Below, piece by piece: positions 37,226-45,862 of a stretch of DNA of 64,000 nt. The position numbers and the translations under genes were made by a program. Position 1 is the first letter of the stretch; each line of letters begins with the position of its first letter. The stretch is from Alteromonas hispanica (lineage in GTDB: Bacteria; Pseudomonadota; Gammaproteobacteria; Enterobacterales; Alteromonadaceae). The notes beneath the pieces are model-generated. The model made no database searches. It was not told the origin of the DNA and saw only the letters and a list, made by a program, of their open reading frames with translations. The stretch is taken from NCBI RefSeq assembly GCF_010500915.1, contig NZ_JAAAWP010000004.1, positions 124,001 to 188,000 of the forward strand. The letters are read 5' to 3'.

Positions 37226-38598
37226 TTTTTCAAAGTGCTAAACAAACTGCTCTAAAACAAACTGCTCTAAAACAAACTGCTTTTAAGCAATACATTGTCA
37301 AACAAGTGAAGCGGGCCTGTGTCGTCATTTTTTCTGCGATAACACTACTATGCGCTGCCTGCACAGATAACACTGGCGAACGCTCTAACACTGCTGACGG
37401 CTCTTATCTCACTAAAGGCTCTTATTCAGCTAAAAGCTCTTACTCCGCTGAAGGCTCTAACTCCGCTAAAGGCTCTGCCGAATCAGCCGACACCGGGCCC
37501 TCGCAGTTTTTTGGTGCTTTTTCACAAGAAACTGAAAATGTGTACATGCCTGTAAGTAAGGCACGCCCCATGAGACTGCCAGAAGATCACAAAAGTCACC
37601 CAGAATTCCAATTAGAATGGTGGTATCTCACCTTTGTGTTAGAAGATGAGGAGAACAACGAATATGGCCTTCAATACACTTTATTCCGCTTCAGCAATGC
37701 GGCTGATAGCATGGTAAAAACTGCATGGTCTGAGCCTCAGCAGTGGATGGGGCATGCTTCTTTTCACAGCAAAACCGAACATTACTTTGAAGAGCGATTG
37801 GCCGCAGGAGGTGTGGGCAACGCCTTTGTCAAAACCTCCCCATTTAGCGCTGTAATAGACAACTGGTCTTGGACATCTGAGGGAGCATCGCCCTTCCCCG
37901 CCGCTCTTGCTTTTTCAATTAACCAAGACGTTGATGTGGCGTTGTCGCTATCAACACACGGACCTTTCATAAAGCAGGGCGAAAGTGGCTATAGCAAAAA
38001 AACACGAAATGAGCAGCTTCGCTCTTATTACTATAGCCAGCCTTTTATTGATGCAAACGGCACGGTTACTATCAACAATCAATCATTTAACGTAAAAGGT
38101 CTGGGTTGGTACGATCATGAATGGACAAGTCATCTTGCTAACGACAGTGCCATGGGCTGGGATTGGTTTTCACTGCATTTGAATGACGGCAGTAAACTTA
38201 TGGCTTTTCGCATGCACTCGCTAGACGAAAGCCAAGTTGCCAACAACACAGCCAGCGACACAAGAAGAACACAAAACGAAATTTATACAACGGGAACTTA
38301 CATTACCAAAACTGGTAAAGCAGAAACCTTGCAGCAAAACGATATACACATTCGCCCGTTAAAAAGAGAGAGAATTGTTACTGAAAAAGCCTCAGACAAA
38401 AACAACACTAAGCATGAAGCTGAACATAGCGTGCCAACGTCTTGGGAGATTTCCATCCCCAGTAAAAAACTTAAGATAAACGTGTCTGCATTTAAAACTG
38501 GGCAGTGGAACCACAGTTTATTTCCCTACTATGAAGGGCGAGTATCAATCTCGGGAACTCACGACGGCAAGGGTTTCATGGAACTGACTGGATATTAA
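37222..38598 (+). CDS. AttH/CrtC-type secreted lipoprotein, predicted hydrolase
   Basis: 458 residues. The lipocalin-like AttH/CrtC fold is marked by FQLEWWYLTFVLED, WMGHASFHSKT and LGWYDHEWTSHLA ... GWDWFSLHLNDGSKLMAF. A lipobox LCAAC ends at Cys47. The GTG start overlaps the permease stop by four bases, but then the signal has a 30-residue repeat-encoded n-region; a GTG at 37306 would give a normal 19-residue signal and leave the repeats untranslated. A second array lies after the lipid cysteine. Its position after an FtsX permease matches attH. Confidence 0.85.
   Translation: MIFQSAKQTALKQTALKQTAFKQYIVKQVKRACVVIFSAITLLCAACTDNTGERSNTADGSYLTKGSYSAKSSYSAEGSNSAKGSAESADTGPSQFFGAFSQETENVYMPVSKARPMRLPEDHKSHPEFQLEWWYLTFVLEDEENNEYGLQYTLFRFSNAADSMVKTAWSEPQQWMGHASFHSKTEHYFEERLAAGGVGNAFVKTSPFSAVIDNWSWTSEGASPFPAALAFSINQDVDVALSLSTHGPFIKQGESGYSKKTRNEQLRSYYYSQPFIDANGTVTINNQSFNVKGLGWYDHEWTSHLANDSAMGWDWFSLHLNDGSKLMAFRMHSLDESQVANNTASDTRRTQNEIYTTGTYITKTGKAETLQQNDIHIRPLKRERIVTEKASDKNNTKHEAEHSVPTSWEISIPSKKLKINVSAFKTGQWNHSLFPYYEGRVSISGTHDGKGFMELTGY
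37241..37285. repeat. 15-bp tandem repeat at the 5' end of the attH-like gene
   Basis: Two identical units AACAAACTGCTCTAA (37241, 37256) and a third with two changes (37271). If translated they give KQTAL, KQTAL, KQTAF. Confidence 0.85.
37396..37467. repeat. 18-bp in-frame tandem repeat in the attH-like gene
   Basis: Four degenerate 18-bp units (type AAAGGCTCTTATTCAGCT) at 37396, 37414, 37432 and 37450, with a partial fifth. They encode a Gly/Ser linker (DGSYLT, KGSYSA, KSSYSA, EGSNSA) between the lipidated cysteine and the folded domain, so length changes would mostly alter tether length. Confidence 0.88.
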
Positions 38599-38621
38599 TT
38601 TGCAAAAAAAAGCAGTAGCGC

Positions 38622-39542
38622 CTAATAAATAGACCAGTTAATCCGCTCACTTAGCGAAGTTAATGCTGCTACGCCAAGCTGCGAATTACCCACACTATTT
38701 AGCGCTGGCGAAAATACGCAGATAGTAAAACGCCCGGGAACCACAGCAACAATGCCGCCACCTACGCCACTTTTACCCGGCAGACCTACTTTAAAGGCAA
38801 AACTTCCGGCTTCATCGTACATGCCGCTTGTGGCAAGTAATGCATTAACTTGCTTGGTTTGATAAGGCGTTAATACCTGTTCGTCGGCACACGCAGACTT
38901 ACCACTATTGGCGAGAAAGCTGATTGAGCGAGCTAAGTCTTCACAACTCATTTCCAAAGCGCAGTTGTGAAAGTAATTGTGAAGCACATCTTCAACTTCA
39001 TTTTCAAAATTGCCGTAAGCTTTCATTAAGTAAGCCATTGCTGCATTGCGCGAGCGATGTTGAAACTCAGATTCCGCAACCACTTTATTCACCATTATCT
39101 CGCCATTGCAAGACAAGCGACGCACAAAATCGCGCATGGCAATATGCGGTGACGCAAACCGCGACTGCACCATATCGCTCACCACCAGCGCACCAGCATT
39201 AATGAATGGGTTTCTTGGCAGTCCATTTTCGTACTCAAGCTGCACCAGTGAGTTAAATGGAAGGCCCGAAGGCTCGCATCCAACTCTATCCCACATGGTT
39301 TCGCCGTAATGGTTAATGGCCAGTACCAAGTTAAATACTTTGGAAATACTTTGAATGGAAAAGGGAACTCCGGCATCACCGATTGATGTGATATGCCCTT
39401 GAATATCACATATGGCAATGCCGAATTGACGAGGGTTAACGGTAGCAAGCGCGGGTATATAGTCGGCAACCTTTCCCATACCAAGCATGGGTTCTACTTC
39501 GTTATAAATATCTTGAAGTAGCGCTCGCATATCGTCATTCAT
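38622..39542 (-). CDS. glsA: Glutaminase (GlsA family)
   Basis: 306 residues from the ATG at 39542, with AGGGAAGA upstream. Serine-dependent beta-lactamase-like fold: the SISK motif with Ser65 and Lys68, [17 protein letters not shown], and [12 protein letters not shown] near the C-terminus are the glutaminase signature. Converts glutamine to glutamate and ammonia. Convergent with the attH-like gene (23-base gap, no terminator seen). Confidence 0.95.
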   Translation of the reverse strand: MNDDMRALLQDIYNEVEPMLGMGKVADYIPALATVNPRQFGIAICDIQGHITSIGDAGVPFSIQSISKVFNLVLAINHYGETMWDRVGCEPSGLPFNSLVQLEYENGLPRNPFINAGALVVSDMVQSRFASPHIAMRDFVRRLSCNGEIMVNKVVAESEFQHRSRNAAMAYLMKAYGNFENEVEDVLHNYFHNCALEMSCEDLARSISFLANSGKSACADEQVLTPYQTKQVNALLATSGMYDEAGSFAFKVGLPGKSGVGGGIVAVVPGRFTICVFSPALNSVGNSQLGVAALTSLSERINWSIY

Positions 39543-39647
39543 CAAGTTATGTCTTCCCTATTTTACGTGTTTGAAGAACCTTTTATAGCAATCCTAAATC
39601 TTTGCCAACAAAGCAATACACTATGCTGGCAAATCTGCATAGCTGCT

Positions 39648-39692
39648 AAGTCAATTCAATCAATTGAGTCAACTAAGTCAATTAAGTCAGTC
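39648..39692. repeat. 9-bp tandem repeat after the alkaline phosphatase gene
   Basis: Five 9-bp units (type AAGTCAATT) at 39648, 39657, 39666, 39675 and 39684, two of them identical. Lies just past the phosphatase stop in the spacer to glsA. Confidence 0.75.
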
Positions 39693-39697
39693 GTTGA

Positions 39698-41065
39698 TTA
39701 AAGAACAGGTTTTGATACGGACTTTTCTTCTAAAAGGCCGAATATTTTCTTAGCAATATCAGTATTGTCTATTTGCCCGATAAACGATGTGTATCCCGCA
39801 CCGAACGCAAACACTTCAACATCAACGCCAGTGTGACCAGACGTTGTCCACCCTGTATTGGTTTTCACATCAAGAAATGACTTAATAGCAGAGTAACGGG
39901 TTTCTTCATCTTGATCCGATACGCTGTCCAACATAGCAAGCTCGTCGCTTGTAAGAGAAAGCCCTAACTTTTCAGCTGCGTACTCAGCAGACATTTCGTT
40001 ATCCACCATGCCTTTTGCAATTGTGCGTGCCGATGCTGACATCTTATGCAAATGTTCCGGGCTCCAACGATAGTCGCCTCCAGCTCCAATAGTCAGGCCT
40101 CCAGTACTGTGGTCGGCGGTGAGCACAACAAGCGTATCTGGGTTATCTTCAACATAACCACGCAAATACTCTATGGTTTGCGCCAAGTCATGCATTTCGG
40201 CCATTGCAGAGCCAATATCATTGGCATGCCCAGCCCAATCTACCTGGCTTGCTTCTACGAGCAAAAAGAACCCGTTATCGTTTTCAAGATGCCTAACAGC
40301 CTGCTTAGTTAAATAAGCTAGGCGATCTTTTCGCACATCATCGAGAACTGCGGGCAATGCAACCGGTGCGAATAAACCAATTACGTTGCTACCTTTGGGC
40401 ACATCAGCAAGGTTTTCATAAGAATCTGCGTAGTGATACCCATCGTTGATGAATTGGGCAAGAATATCTCTGTCTTCGCGCTTAAAGTAGGTAGTTCCGC
40501 CACCTAACATGACGTCAGCCACTGGCTCGCCATTCACTTTAATGTCGTAAAAATCGTTGGCAATGTCGTTGTAGTTTTTGCGGCTTTCATTGTGAGCAAT
40601 GTAAGAAGCAGGCGTAGCATGAACTATTTGCGATGTAACCGCCAAACCGGTTCTCATGCCTAAGCCCTTCGCATAGTGCATTACTGAATTTACTGGCTCC
40701 ATTTCTACATCAACACCAATAGCGCCATTATACGACTTGGTGCCGGAAGCCAGAGCTGTAGCCGCAGCAGCTGAGTCGGTAACATAGCCTGATACATGTG
40801 CAGGGTGAGTAGATGCATTACCCACTAAGATATCATCGAAAACCACTTTTTCTATTTCAGGGGTATTTTTATCATCTACAAAGTTGCGATAAGCAGTGGT
40901 ATACGCAGGGCCCATTCCGTCTGCAACAACCATAATGATATTTTTGGGGGCGTTAGTTGCCACCGTTTTATCGATATTATTATTTGGCTCAGTAACTGTG
41001 CATCCAGCGAGTAATGCGATAGAGGCGCTGCTTACTAACGACGCACGTACAACTTTTTTAACCAT
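39698..41065 (-). CDS. Alkaline phosphatase, PhoA-like, probable lipoprotein
   Basis: 455 residues from MVKKVVRASLVSSASIALLAGC: a lipoprotein signal with lipid Cys22. The metal and active-site blocks are intact: VVADGMGP (Asp49), TDSAAAATALASG (nucleophile Ser98), VEASQVDWAGHAND, LTADHSTGG and TSGHTGVDVEVFAFG. It hydrolyses phosphate monoesters in the envelope. I chose 41065 (AGGGA upstream) over an ATG ten codons earlier. A Pho box was not identified. Confidence 0.94.
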   Translation of the reverse strand: MVKKVVRASLVSSASIALLAGCTVTEPNNNIDKTVATNAPKNIIMVVADGMGPAYTTAYRNFVDDKNTPEIEKVVFDDILVGNASTHPAHVSGYVTDSAAAATALASGTKSYNGAIGVDVEMEPVNSVMHYAKGLGMRTGLAVTSQIVHATPASYIAHNESRKNYNDIANDFYDIKVNGEPVADVMLGGGTTYFKREDRDILAQFINDGYHYADSYENLADVPKGSNVIGLFAPVALPAVLDDVRKDRLAYLTKQAVRHLENDNGFFLLVEASQVDWAGHANDIGSAMAEMHDLAQTIEYLRGYVEDNPDTLVVLTADHSTGGLTIGAGGDYRWSPEHLHKMSASARTIAKGMVDNEMSAEYAAEKLGLSLTSDELAMLDSVSDQDEETRYSAIKSFLDVKTNTGWTTSGHTGVDVEVFAFGAGYTSFIGQIDNTDIAKKIFGLLEEKSVSKPVL

Positions 41066-41174
41066 GAATAGCTTCCCTGAGTAAGTAACATGCACATATC
41101 AGGAGGCTCATAGCAAAAACTGACTACAGCAAAACCTGAAAGCGCATACCGTTACGCAATAATTTAAATAGATA

Positions 41175-41242
41175 CTAGGGCGTGTTGATCTTTGCTGTAC
41201 ATTTAGCCCAAAACTCGTACAACAAAGGTCAACACGCCCTAG
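41175..41242. repeat. 68-bp near-perfect palindrome, MITE- or IS-end-like
   Basis: Arms of 26 bp (41175-41200 and 41217-41242) starting CTAGGGCGTGTTGA, with two mismatches, around a 16-base loop. Both ends finish in CTAG, a target duplication used by some IS5-family elements. No transposase is nearby, and no T-run follows, so a terminator role is unlikely. It lies between cheV and the phosphatase gene and would form a very strong hairpin in the cheV 3' transcript. Confidence 0.7.
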
Positions 41243-41354
41243 ATAGAAAGAATGTTTTATAGCAGGAGATTGTAAAGCACACAGGCATTAACCACAAAAC
41301 TTTAAGATAAGTCAGCGATTACTTGCGAATAAACAGCGGTTGGTACGCTAAACC

Positions 41355-42314
41355 TTACTCACCGTGTTCTGCAAGGTACTCTCGCATGCGTTGCTGCGCA
41401 ACATCGACCAACATGTCGGGTTGGAATTTAGATATAAAGCGATTGCATCCCACTTTTTCCACCATCGCATCGTTGAAGCTGCCGCTTAACGATGTATTTA
41501 ATGCAATAAACAGATCACTCATTCGCGGATCACTTCTCACTTCAGCGGTAAGCCTGTAACCGTCCATTTCTGGCATTTCAGCATCGGTGAACATAAGTAG
41601 AATCTCATCCACGGGGTTCTTGCCCTCATCGGCCCACTGCTTCAACAGCGCAAGCGCTTGAGCACCGTTTTTACGTTCAATAATACTTATACCTAACTGA
41701 GAAAGCGTATCGTTTATTTGTTTTCTAGCAGTGCTGGAGTCATCCACAATCAATACTTTCTTGCCAGCAAAGTGGTTAACAATTTCGGTGTCGAGTATTT
41801 CTTCTGATATAGAGATGTCGTAATCGATGATTTCAGCAAGTACCTTCTCTACATCGATGATCTCCACCATCTCATTTTTACCTTCAACATTCACCTGCGT
41901 GATGGCGGTAAGATAATTAGACTTACCCATGCCACTTGGCGGGGGCTGAATGGTATCCCATGATGTATTCACAATGCTTTTCACCTGACCAATGATAAAG
42001 CCCTGCACGCTGCGGTTGTATTCGGTAATAATCACGTTTCTGGCGATTTCATCGGTCGCTGCACCGCGCATTTTTATTGATTGGCGCAGGTCGATAACAG
42101 GAATGGCGCTGCCTCTATAATCCATTACTCCCCGTAAGTTATCGTGAGAGCCCGGCATAGAGTTTAGCTTAGGCATATTAATAACTTCTTTTATCTTAAA
42201 AACGTTCATCGCGAATATATGACGTGTACCTAGCTGAAACATCAATAGTTCCAGTCTATTTTCACCAACTAACTTGGTTCTTTGGTCAACAGACGACAAT
42301 ACACTTTTGCTCAT
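41355..42314 (-). CDS. cheV: CheV, CheW-receiver chemotaxis coupling protein
   Basis: 319 residues from MSKSVLSSVDQRTKLVG (an in-frame GTG three codons earlier is possible). The N-terminal CheW-like domain is about 15-165 (LELLMFQLG ... INMPKLNSMPGSHDNLRGVMDYRGSAIPVIDL); the C-terminal receiver is about 183-310 (KVLIVDDSSTARKQI, FTDAEMPEMDGYRLT with the phospho-Asp). It couples chemoreceptors to CheA and may act as a phosphate sink. No other chemotaxis genes lie in the window. Confidence 0.95.
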   Translation of the reverse strand: MSKSVLSSVDQRTKLVGENRLELLMFQLGTRHIFAMNVFKIKEVINMPKLNSMPGSHDNLRGVMDYRGSAIPVIDLRQSIKMRGAATDEIARNVIITEYNRSVQGFIIGQVKSIVNTSWDTIQPPPSGMGKSNYLTAITQVNVEGKNEMVEIIDVEKVLAEIIDYDISISEEILDTEIVNHFAGKKVLIVDDSSTARKQINDTLSQLGISIIERKNGAQALALLKQWADEGKNPVDEILLMFTDAEMPEMDGYRLTAEVRSDPRMSDLFIALNTSLSGSFNDAMVEKVGCNRFISKFQPDMLVDVAQQRMREYLAEHGE

Positions 42315-42739
42315 ACTACTCACTTTTACTCTGTTTAAAGATGCCTAAAATTGAAGCCGCAATAGACATTTGCTATTACTTTGCTGTTACTTTGTTTTTA
42401 GAGTGTCGCAACTTTCCATATATATCCTAACTATAGCGTTAAACATAGGAATCTTCCTGATAAATTAAAATACCGAATTCTTGTAAGTGCGGCTCCTGCT
42501 TTTCTAAGTTCAATTATCGCGTCTAACATAGTCTCTAACATAGTCTCTAATGTAGCCTCTGATGCCGCTCAGTGCATTCACAAAATAAATGACCGTAATG
42601 CAAAATATATATTTCTATTATTCACACAACCCCACTAGGATAAAATGGAACTCGCGGAAACGCCCTACAGCTTGCACATAGTGAATGACAAAAGCGCGTT
42701 ATACGTAAAAAAATATAAACATAGACGGGAGAGACGCTC
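42315..42739. other. cheV-aceA divergent region
   Basis: 425 bases between divergent genes. It holds a 12-bp tandem repeat (42522-42569, listed separately) and an AT-only palindrome AAATATATATTT (42603-42614) that recurs upstream of the lysR gene. I could not fix an aceA promoter and saw no coding frame with a ribosome-binding site. Confidence 0.55.
42522..42569. repeat. 12-bp tandem repeat upstream of aceA
   Basis: Two identical units TCTAACATAGTC (42522, 42534), then TCTAATGTAGCC (42546) and a decayed TCTGATGCCGCT (42558). Confidence 0.82.
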
Positions 42740-44335
42740 ATGTCGCAATACCAACAAGATATTGATAACTTCGCAACATTGAAAGCAGCACAAAAAGGCA
42801 CATGGGAAGGCATTAACCCAGAGTATGCCGCTCGTATGAAGCTTCAAAACCGTTTTAAGACCGGTTTAGACATCGCTCGCTACACTGCCGCAATTATGCG
42901 TAAAGATATGGAAGAGTACGATGCAAACTCATCGCAATACACACAGTCTTTAGGTTGCTGGCATGGTTTTGTAGGCCAACAAAAAATGTTGTCGGTTAAA
43001 AAGCATCAGGGTACAACAAGTAAAAGCTACCTTTACCTTTCTGGCTGGATGGTAGCGGCACTTCGCTCAGAGTTTGGACCTCTTCCAGACCAGTCGATGC
43101 ATGAAAAAACTACCGTTTCATCGCTTATCGAAGAGCTTTACACTTTCCTACGACAGGCTGACGCAAGAGAACTAGGCGACCTTTTCCACAAACTCGACGA
43201 TGCCAAAGCAAACGGCGGCGACGTGGCTGCTATTCAAGCAGAAATTGAGAACTACGAAACACACATTGTTCCAATTATTGCCGATATCGATGCAGGCTTT
43301 GGTAACGAAGAAGCGACGTACTTACTTGCAAAGCAAATGATTGAAGCGGGTGCATGCTGTATTCAAATTGAAAACCAAGTATCTGATGCCAAACAGTGTG
43401 GTCACCAAGACGGTAAAGTGACGGTTCCTCATGAAGACTTCTTAGCTAAAATTAACGCAGTACGTTACGCGTTTCTTGAGCTAGGTGTAGACGACGGCGT
43501 TATTGTGGCTCGTACAGATTCACTTGGTGCAGGACTTACTCAAAAAATCCCAGTGTCTCAGTCTGAAGGCGATTTAGCTGCACAGTACAACGCGTTCCTG
43601 AAAACAACTGAAGTAAACGGTGCCGACGATGTTAACGAAGGCGACCTTCTGCTTAAACAAGGTGGTAAGTTAGTAAAACCTGAGCGCCTTCCAAATGGCT
43701 TGTTCAGATTTAAAGACGGCTCTGGTTTCGACCGCGTGGTACTAGACTGTGTTACATCGCTTCAGCACGGTGCAGATTTACTATGGATTGAAACTGAAAA
43801 GCCACATGTAGGTCAAATTGCCGAAATGGTTAACGCTATTCGCGAGCAAGTACCTAATGCGAAACTAGTTTACAACAACTCACCATCATTCAACTGGACA
43901 CTTAACTTCCGCCAGCAAGTATTCGATGCTTGGAGCGAAGAAGGTAAAGATGTTTCTGCTTACAACCGTTCGGGCCTTATGGCTGTTGAATACGACGATA
44001 CCGAGCTTGCAGCAGTTGCTGATGAGAAGATTAAGAGCTTCCAAGCTGATGCAGCACGTGAGGCAGGTATTTTCCACCACCTTATTACGCTTCCAACTTA
44101 CCACACTACCGCCTTGTCTACAGACAACCTAGCGAAAGGCTACTTCGGCGAAGATGGTATGTTAGCTTACGTTCGCGGCGTGCAGCGCCAAGAAATTCGC
44201 CAAGGCCTTGCGTGTGTTAAACACCAAGCGATGGCAGGTTCTGATTTAGGTGATACGCACAAAGAGTACTTCTCTGGTGATGCGGCACTTAAAGCATCGG
44301 GTGAAGATAACACCATGAACCAGTTCGACGTTTAA
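42740..44335 (+). CDS. aceA: Isocitrate lyase, long form
   Basis: 531 residues, the ~530-residue class rather than the 434-residue E. coli form. Splits isocitrate into glyoxylate and succinate, first step of the glyoxylate bypass. The catalytic KQCGH (Cys220) lies in SDAKQCGHQDGKVTVPHED; metal-site region PIIADIDAGFGNE. Strong GGGAGAG ribosome-binding site and an excellent terminator after the stop. A lysR gene and malate synthase G follow. Confidence 0.96.
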   Translation: MSQYQQDIDNFATLKAAQKGTWEGINPEYAARMKLQNRFKTGLDIARYTAAIMRKDMEEYDANSSQYTQSLGCWHGFVGQQKMLSVKKHQGTTSKSYLYLSGWMVAALRSEFGPLPDQSMHEKTTVSSLIEELYTFLRQADARELGDLFHKLDDAKANGGDVAAIQAEIENYETHIVPIIADIDAGFGNEEATYLLAKQMIEAGACCIQIENQVSDAKQCGHQDGKVTVPHEDFLAKINAVRYAFLELGVDDGVIVARTDSLGAGLTQKIPVSQSEGDLAAQYNAFLKTTEVNGADDVNEGDLLLKQGGKLVKPERLPNGLFRFKDGSGFDRVVLDCVTSLQHGADLLWIETEKPHVGQIAEMVNAIREQVPNAKLVYNNSPSFNWTLNFRQQVFDAWSEEGKDVSAYNRSGLMAVEYDDTELAAVADEKIKSFQADAAREAGIFHHLITLPTYHTTALSTDNLAKGYFGEDGMLAYVRGVQRQEIRQGLACVKHQAMAGSDLGDTHKEYFSGDAALKASGEDNTMNQFDV

Positions 44336-44362
44336 CGGAAAGTTCCCAACCTTTCCTTTACT

Positions 44363-44386
44363 GGGCACCTTCGGGTGCCCTTTTTT
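44363..44386 (+). terminator. Rho-independent terminator of aceA
   Basis: Stem GGGCACC / GGTGCCC with a TTCG tetraloop and T6. Confidence 0.92.
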
Positions 44387-44638
44387 ATGGGTTTAGAAAA
44401 TCTATATTCATAACTCTTATGAAATATATATTTACATACACGTTAAATAAGCTCCTTTGCCCAGCTAAATAATCAAAAACTGTCGCCAGCGCATATTACA
44501 ATAAAAAATAACAACAGAATTTCATATAGTTAGATTTGAGCGTAAAAAGCAGCATAAGACTAAACGCTTATCTGACAAGCGCTACAAAACCCTTTATAAT
44601 ACGTTTTAAATATCATCTTCATAAAGAGCATTCCAACT
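44387..44638 (+). promoter_or_regulatory. Promoter region of the lysR gene
   Basis: CTGACA (44572-44577), a 17-base spacer and TATAAT (44595-44600) form a near-consensus promoter about 40 bases before the start codon. Just upstream, ATAAG-N8-CTTAT (44554-44571) has the dyad shape of a LysR box and abuts the -35. Further up, TTCATAA-CTC-TTATGAA (44407-44423) is a perfect inverted repeat, and AAATATATATTT (44422-44433) is shared with the aceA upstream region. Confidence 0.65.
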
Positions 44639-45583
44639 ATGAATATAGCGAAGGTCGACCTTAATTTACTGGTTTACTTAGACGTTTTATTGCGTGAGGG
44701 CAGCGTTACAAAAGCGGCTAACCAGCTCAGCATTACTCAGCCCGCTATGAGTAACGGCTTAAAACGCCTTCGCGACCTGTTTAAAGATCCGCTCTTGGTA
44801 AGAACAAGCGATGGAATGACGCCCACTAAACGTGCACTAGAACTTCAGCCAATCATCCGAGATGTATTAGGACGTTTAGAAAGCTCTATTCAGCCAGAAA
44901 CCGAATTCGATCCGCTAACCAGTGAAAGAACATTCCGCATAATGACTAGTGACTATGCAGAGAGTACTCTCTTACTCGAGCTGGTAGGCAGACTTGCCGA
45001 GTTAGCGCCTAATATTACGCTAGATTTAATTACGCCGAGCGACGTAACCTTTCACGATGTTGAGCAGGGCAAAGTAGACATGGCAATAAACCGCTTTGAC
45101 GAACTGCCTCTTTCATTCCATCAGAAAGTAGTTTGGTACGACACGTTTAGCTGTGTAATGAGCGCAGATCACCCCCTAGTGCAACGCTGCGATTTAGAGA
45201 GTTACTTGAACGCCCAACATATTTGGGTAAGTAAAACAGGCTTCGGTGTAGGAGTAGGTATCGATCCTAATGAAGTACAAAAGTTAGGCTGGGTTGATGC
45301 AGAGCTAACCAAGATAGGAAAACAGCGTGCTATTCGCGTGTTCACCCGCCACTATCACGCTGCGCTTCAAATTGCGAAAAAACAAAAGCTTATTGCTACA
45401 TTACCTAGTAAAGCAGCGAAGTTATTCAAACACGATCCGGACGTGGTAATTAAAGAGCCTCCTTTTGATATTCCGCCTATTGCATTGAAGATGGCATGGA
45501 GCGCTCTGCTTCATCACGACGCCGGTCACATTTGGCTGCGCAGGTTAATTAGCGACGTTGCCAGTGAAATGAATGCGGTGTAG
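44639..45583 (+). CDS. LysR-family transcriptional regulator
   Basis: 314 residues. The N-terminal winged helix-turn-helix is textbook (VDLNLLVYLDVLLREGSVTKAANQLSITQPAMSNGLKRLRDLF), and the C-terminal co-inducer domain begins at about 90 (ERTFRIMTSDYAESTLL). It sits between isocitrate lyase and malate synthase G, so control of the glyoxylate bypass is a reasonable inference; its ligand is unknown. A LysR-box-like dyad lies in its own promoter. Confidence 0.92.
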   Translation: MNIAKVDLNLLVYLDVLLREGSVTKAANQLSITQPAMSNGLKRLRDLFKDPLLVRTSDGMTPTKRALELQPIIRDVLGRLESSIQPETEFDPLTSERTFRIMTSDYAESTLLLELVGRLAELAPNITLDLITPSDVTFHDVEQGKVDMAINRFDELPLSFHQKVVWYDTFSCVMSADHPLVQRCDLESYLNAQHIWVSKTGFGVGVGIDPNEVQKLGWVDAELTKIGKQRAIRVFTRHYHAALQIAKKQKLIATLPSKAAKLFKHDPDVVIKEPPFDIPPIALKMAWSALLHHDAGHIWLRRLISDVASEMNAV

Positions 45584-45862
45584 CGAGAACATTCACCCAG
45601 ATTATGGCAAAGATACAAACCATAAATTAAAAAACTATCTCTATACGCACTACACTCTAGGCTATGTACTGTTTAAATGTTCGCTGAGTTTATTGGGCAA
45701 CTTGAAAACACGCCAATGATGAACTCGGCTCTAAGCCAAGTACTGCATTAAGTTAAGTACCGATAAGTTAAATATCGATTGGGTACTTGATTCTGTAACA
45801 GCCTAGGCAAAAACACAGCAGTAAGAATACTTACCTATAAAAAACAACGTATAGAGGTAGTT

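Noticed and set aside
39601-39633. TTTGCCA ... TGGCAAA inverted repeat near the glsA start
   Set aside because: Long loop, interrupted stem and no T-run; not convincing as a terminator or operator.
42603-44433. AAATATATATTT shared by the aceA and lysR upstream regions
   Set aside because: As an operator claim it is weak: 12 bp of only A and T in A/T-rich intergenic DNA is likely by chance.
45741-45790. Loose AAGTACnGnATAAGTT-like repetition before glcB
   Set aside because: Units too diverged in length and sequence to call a tandem array.
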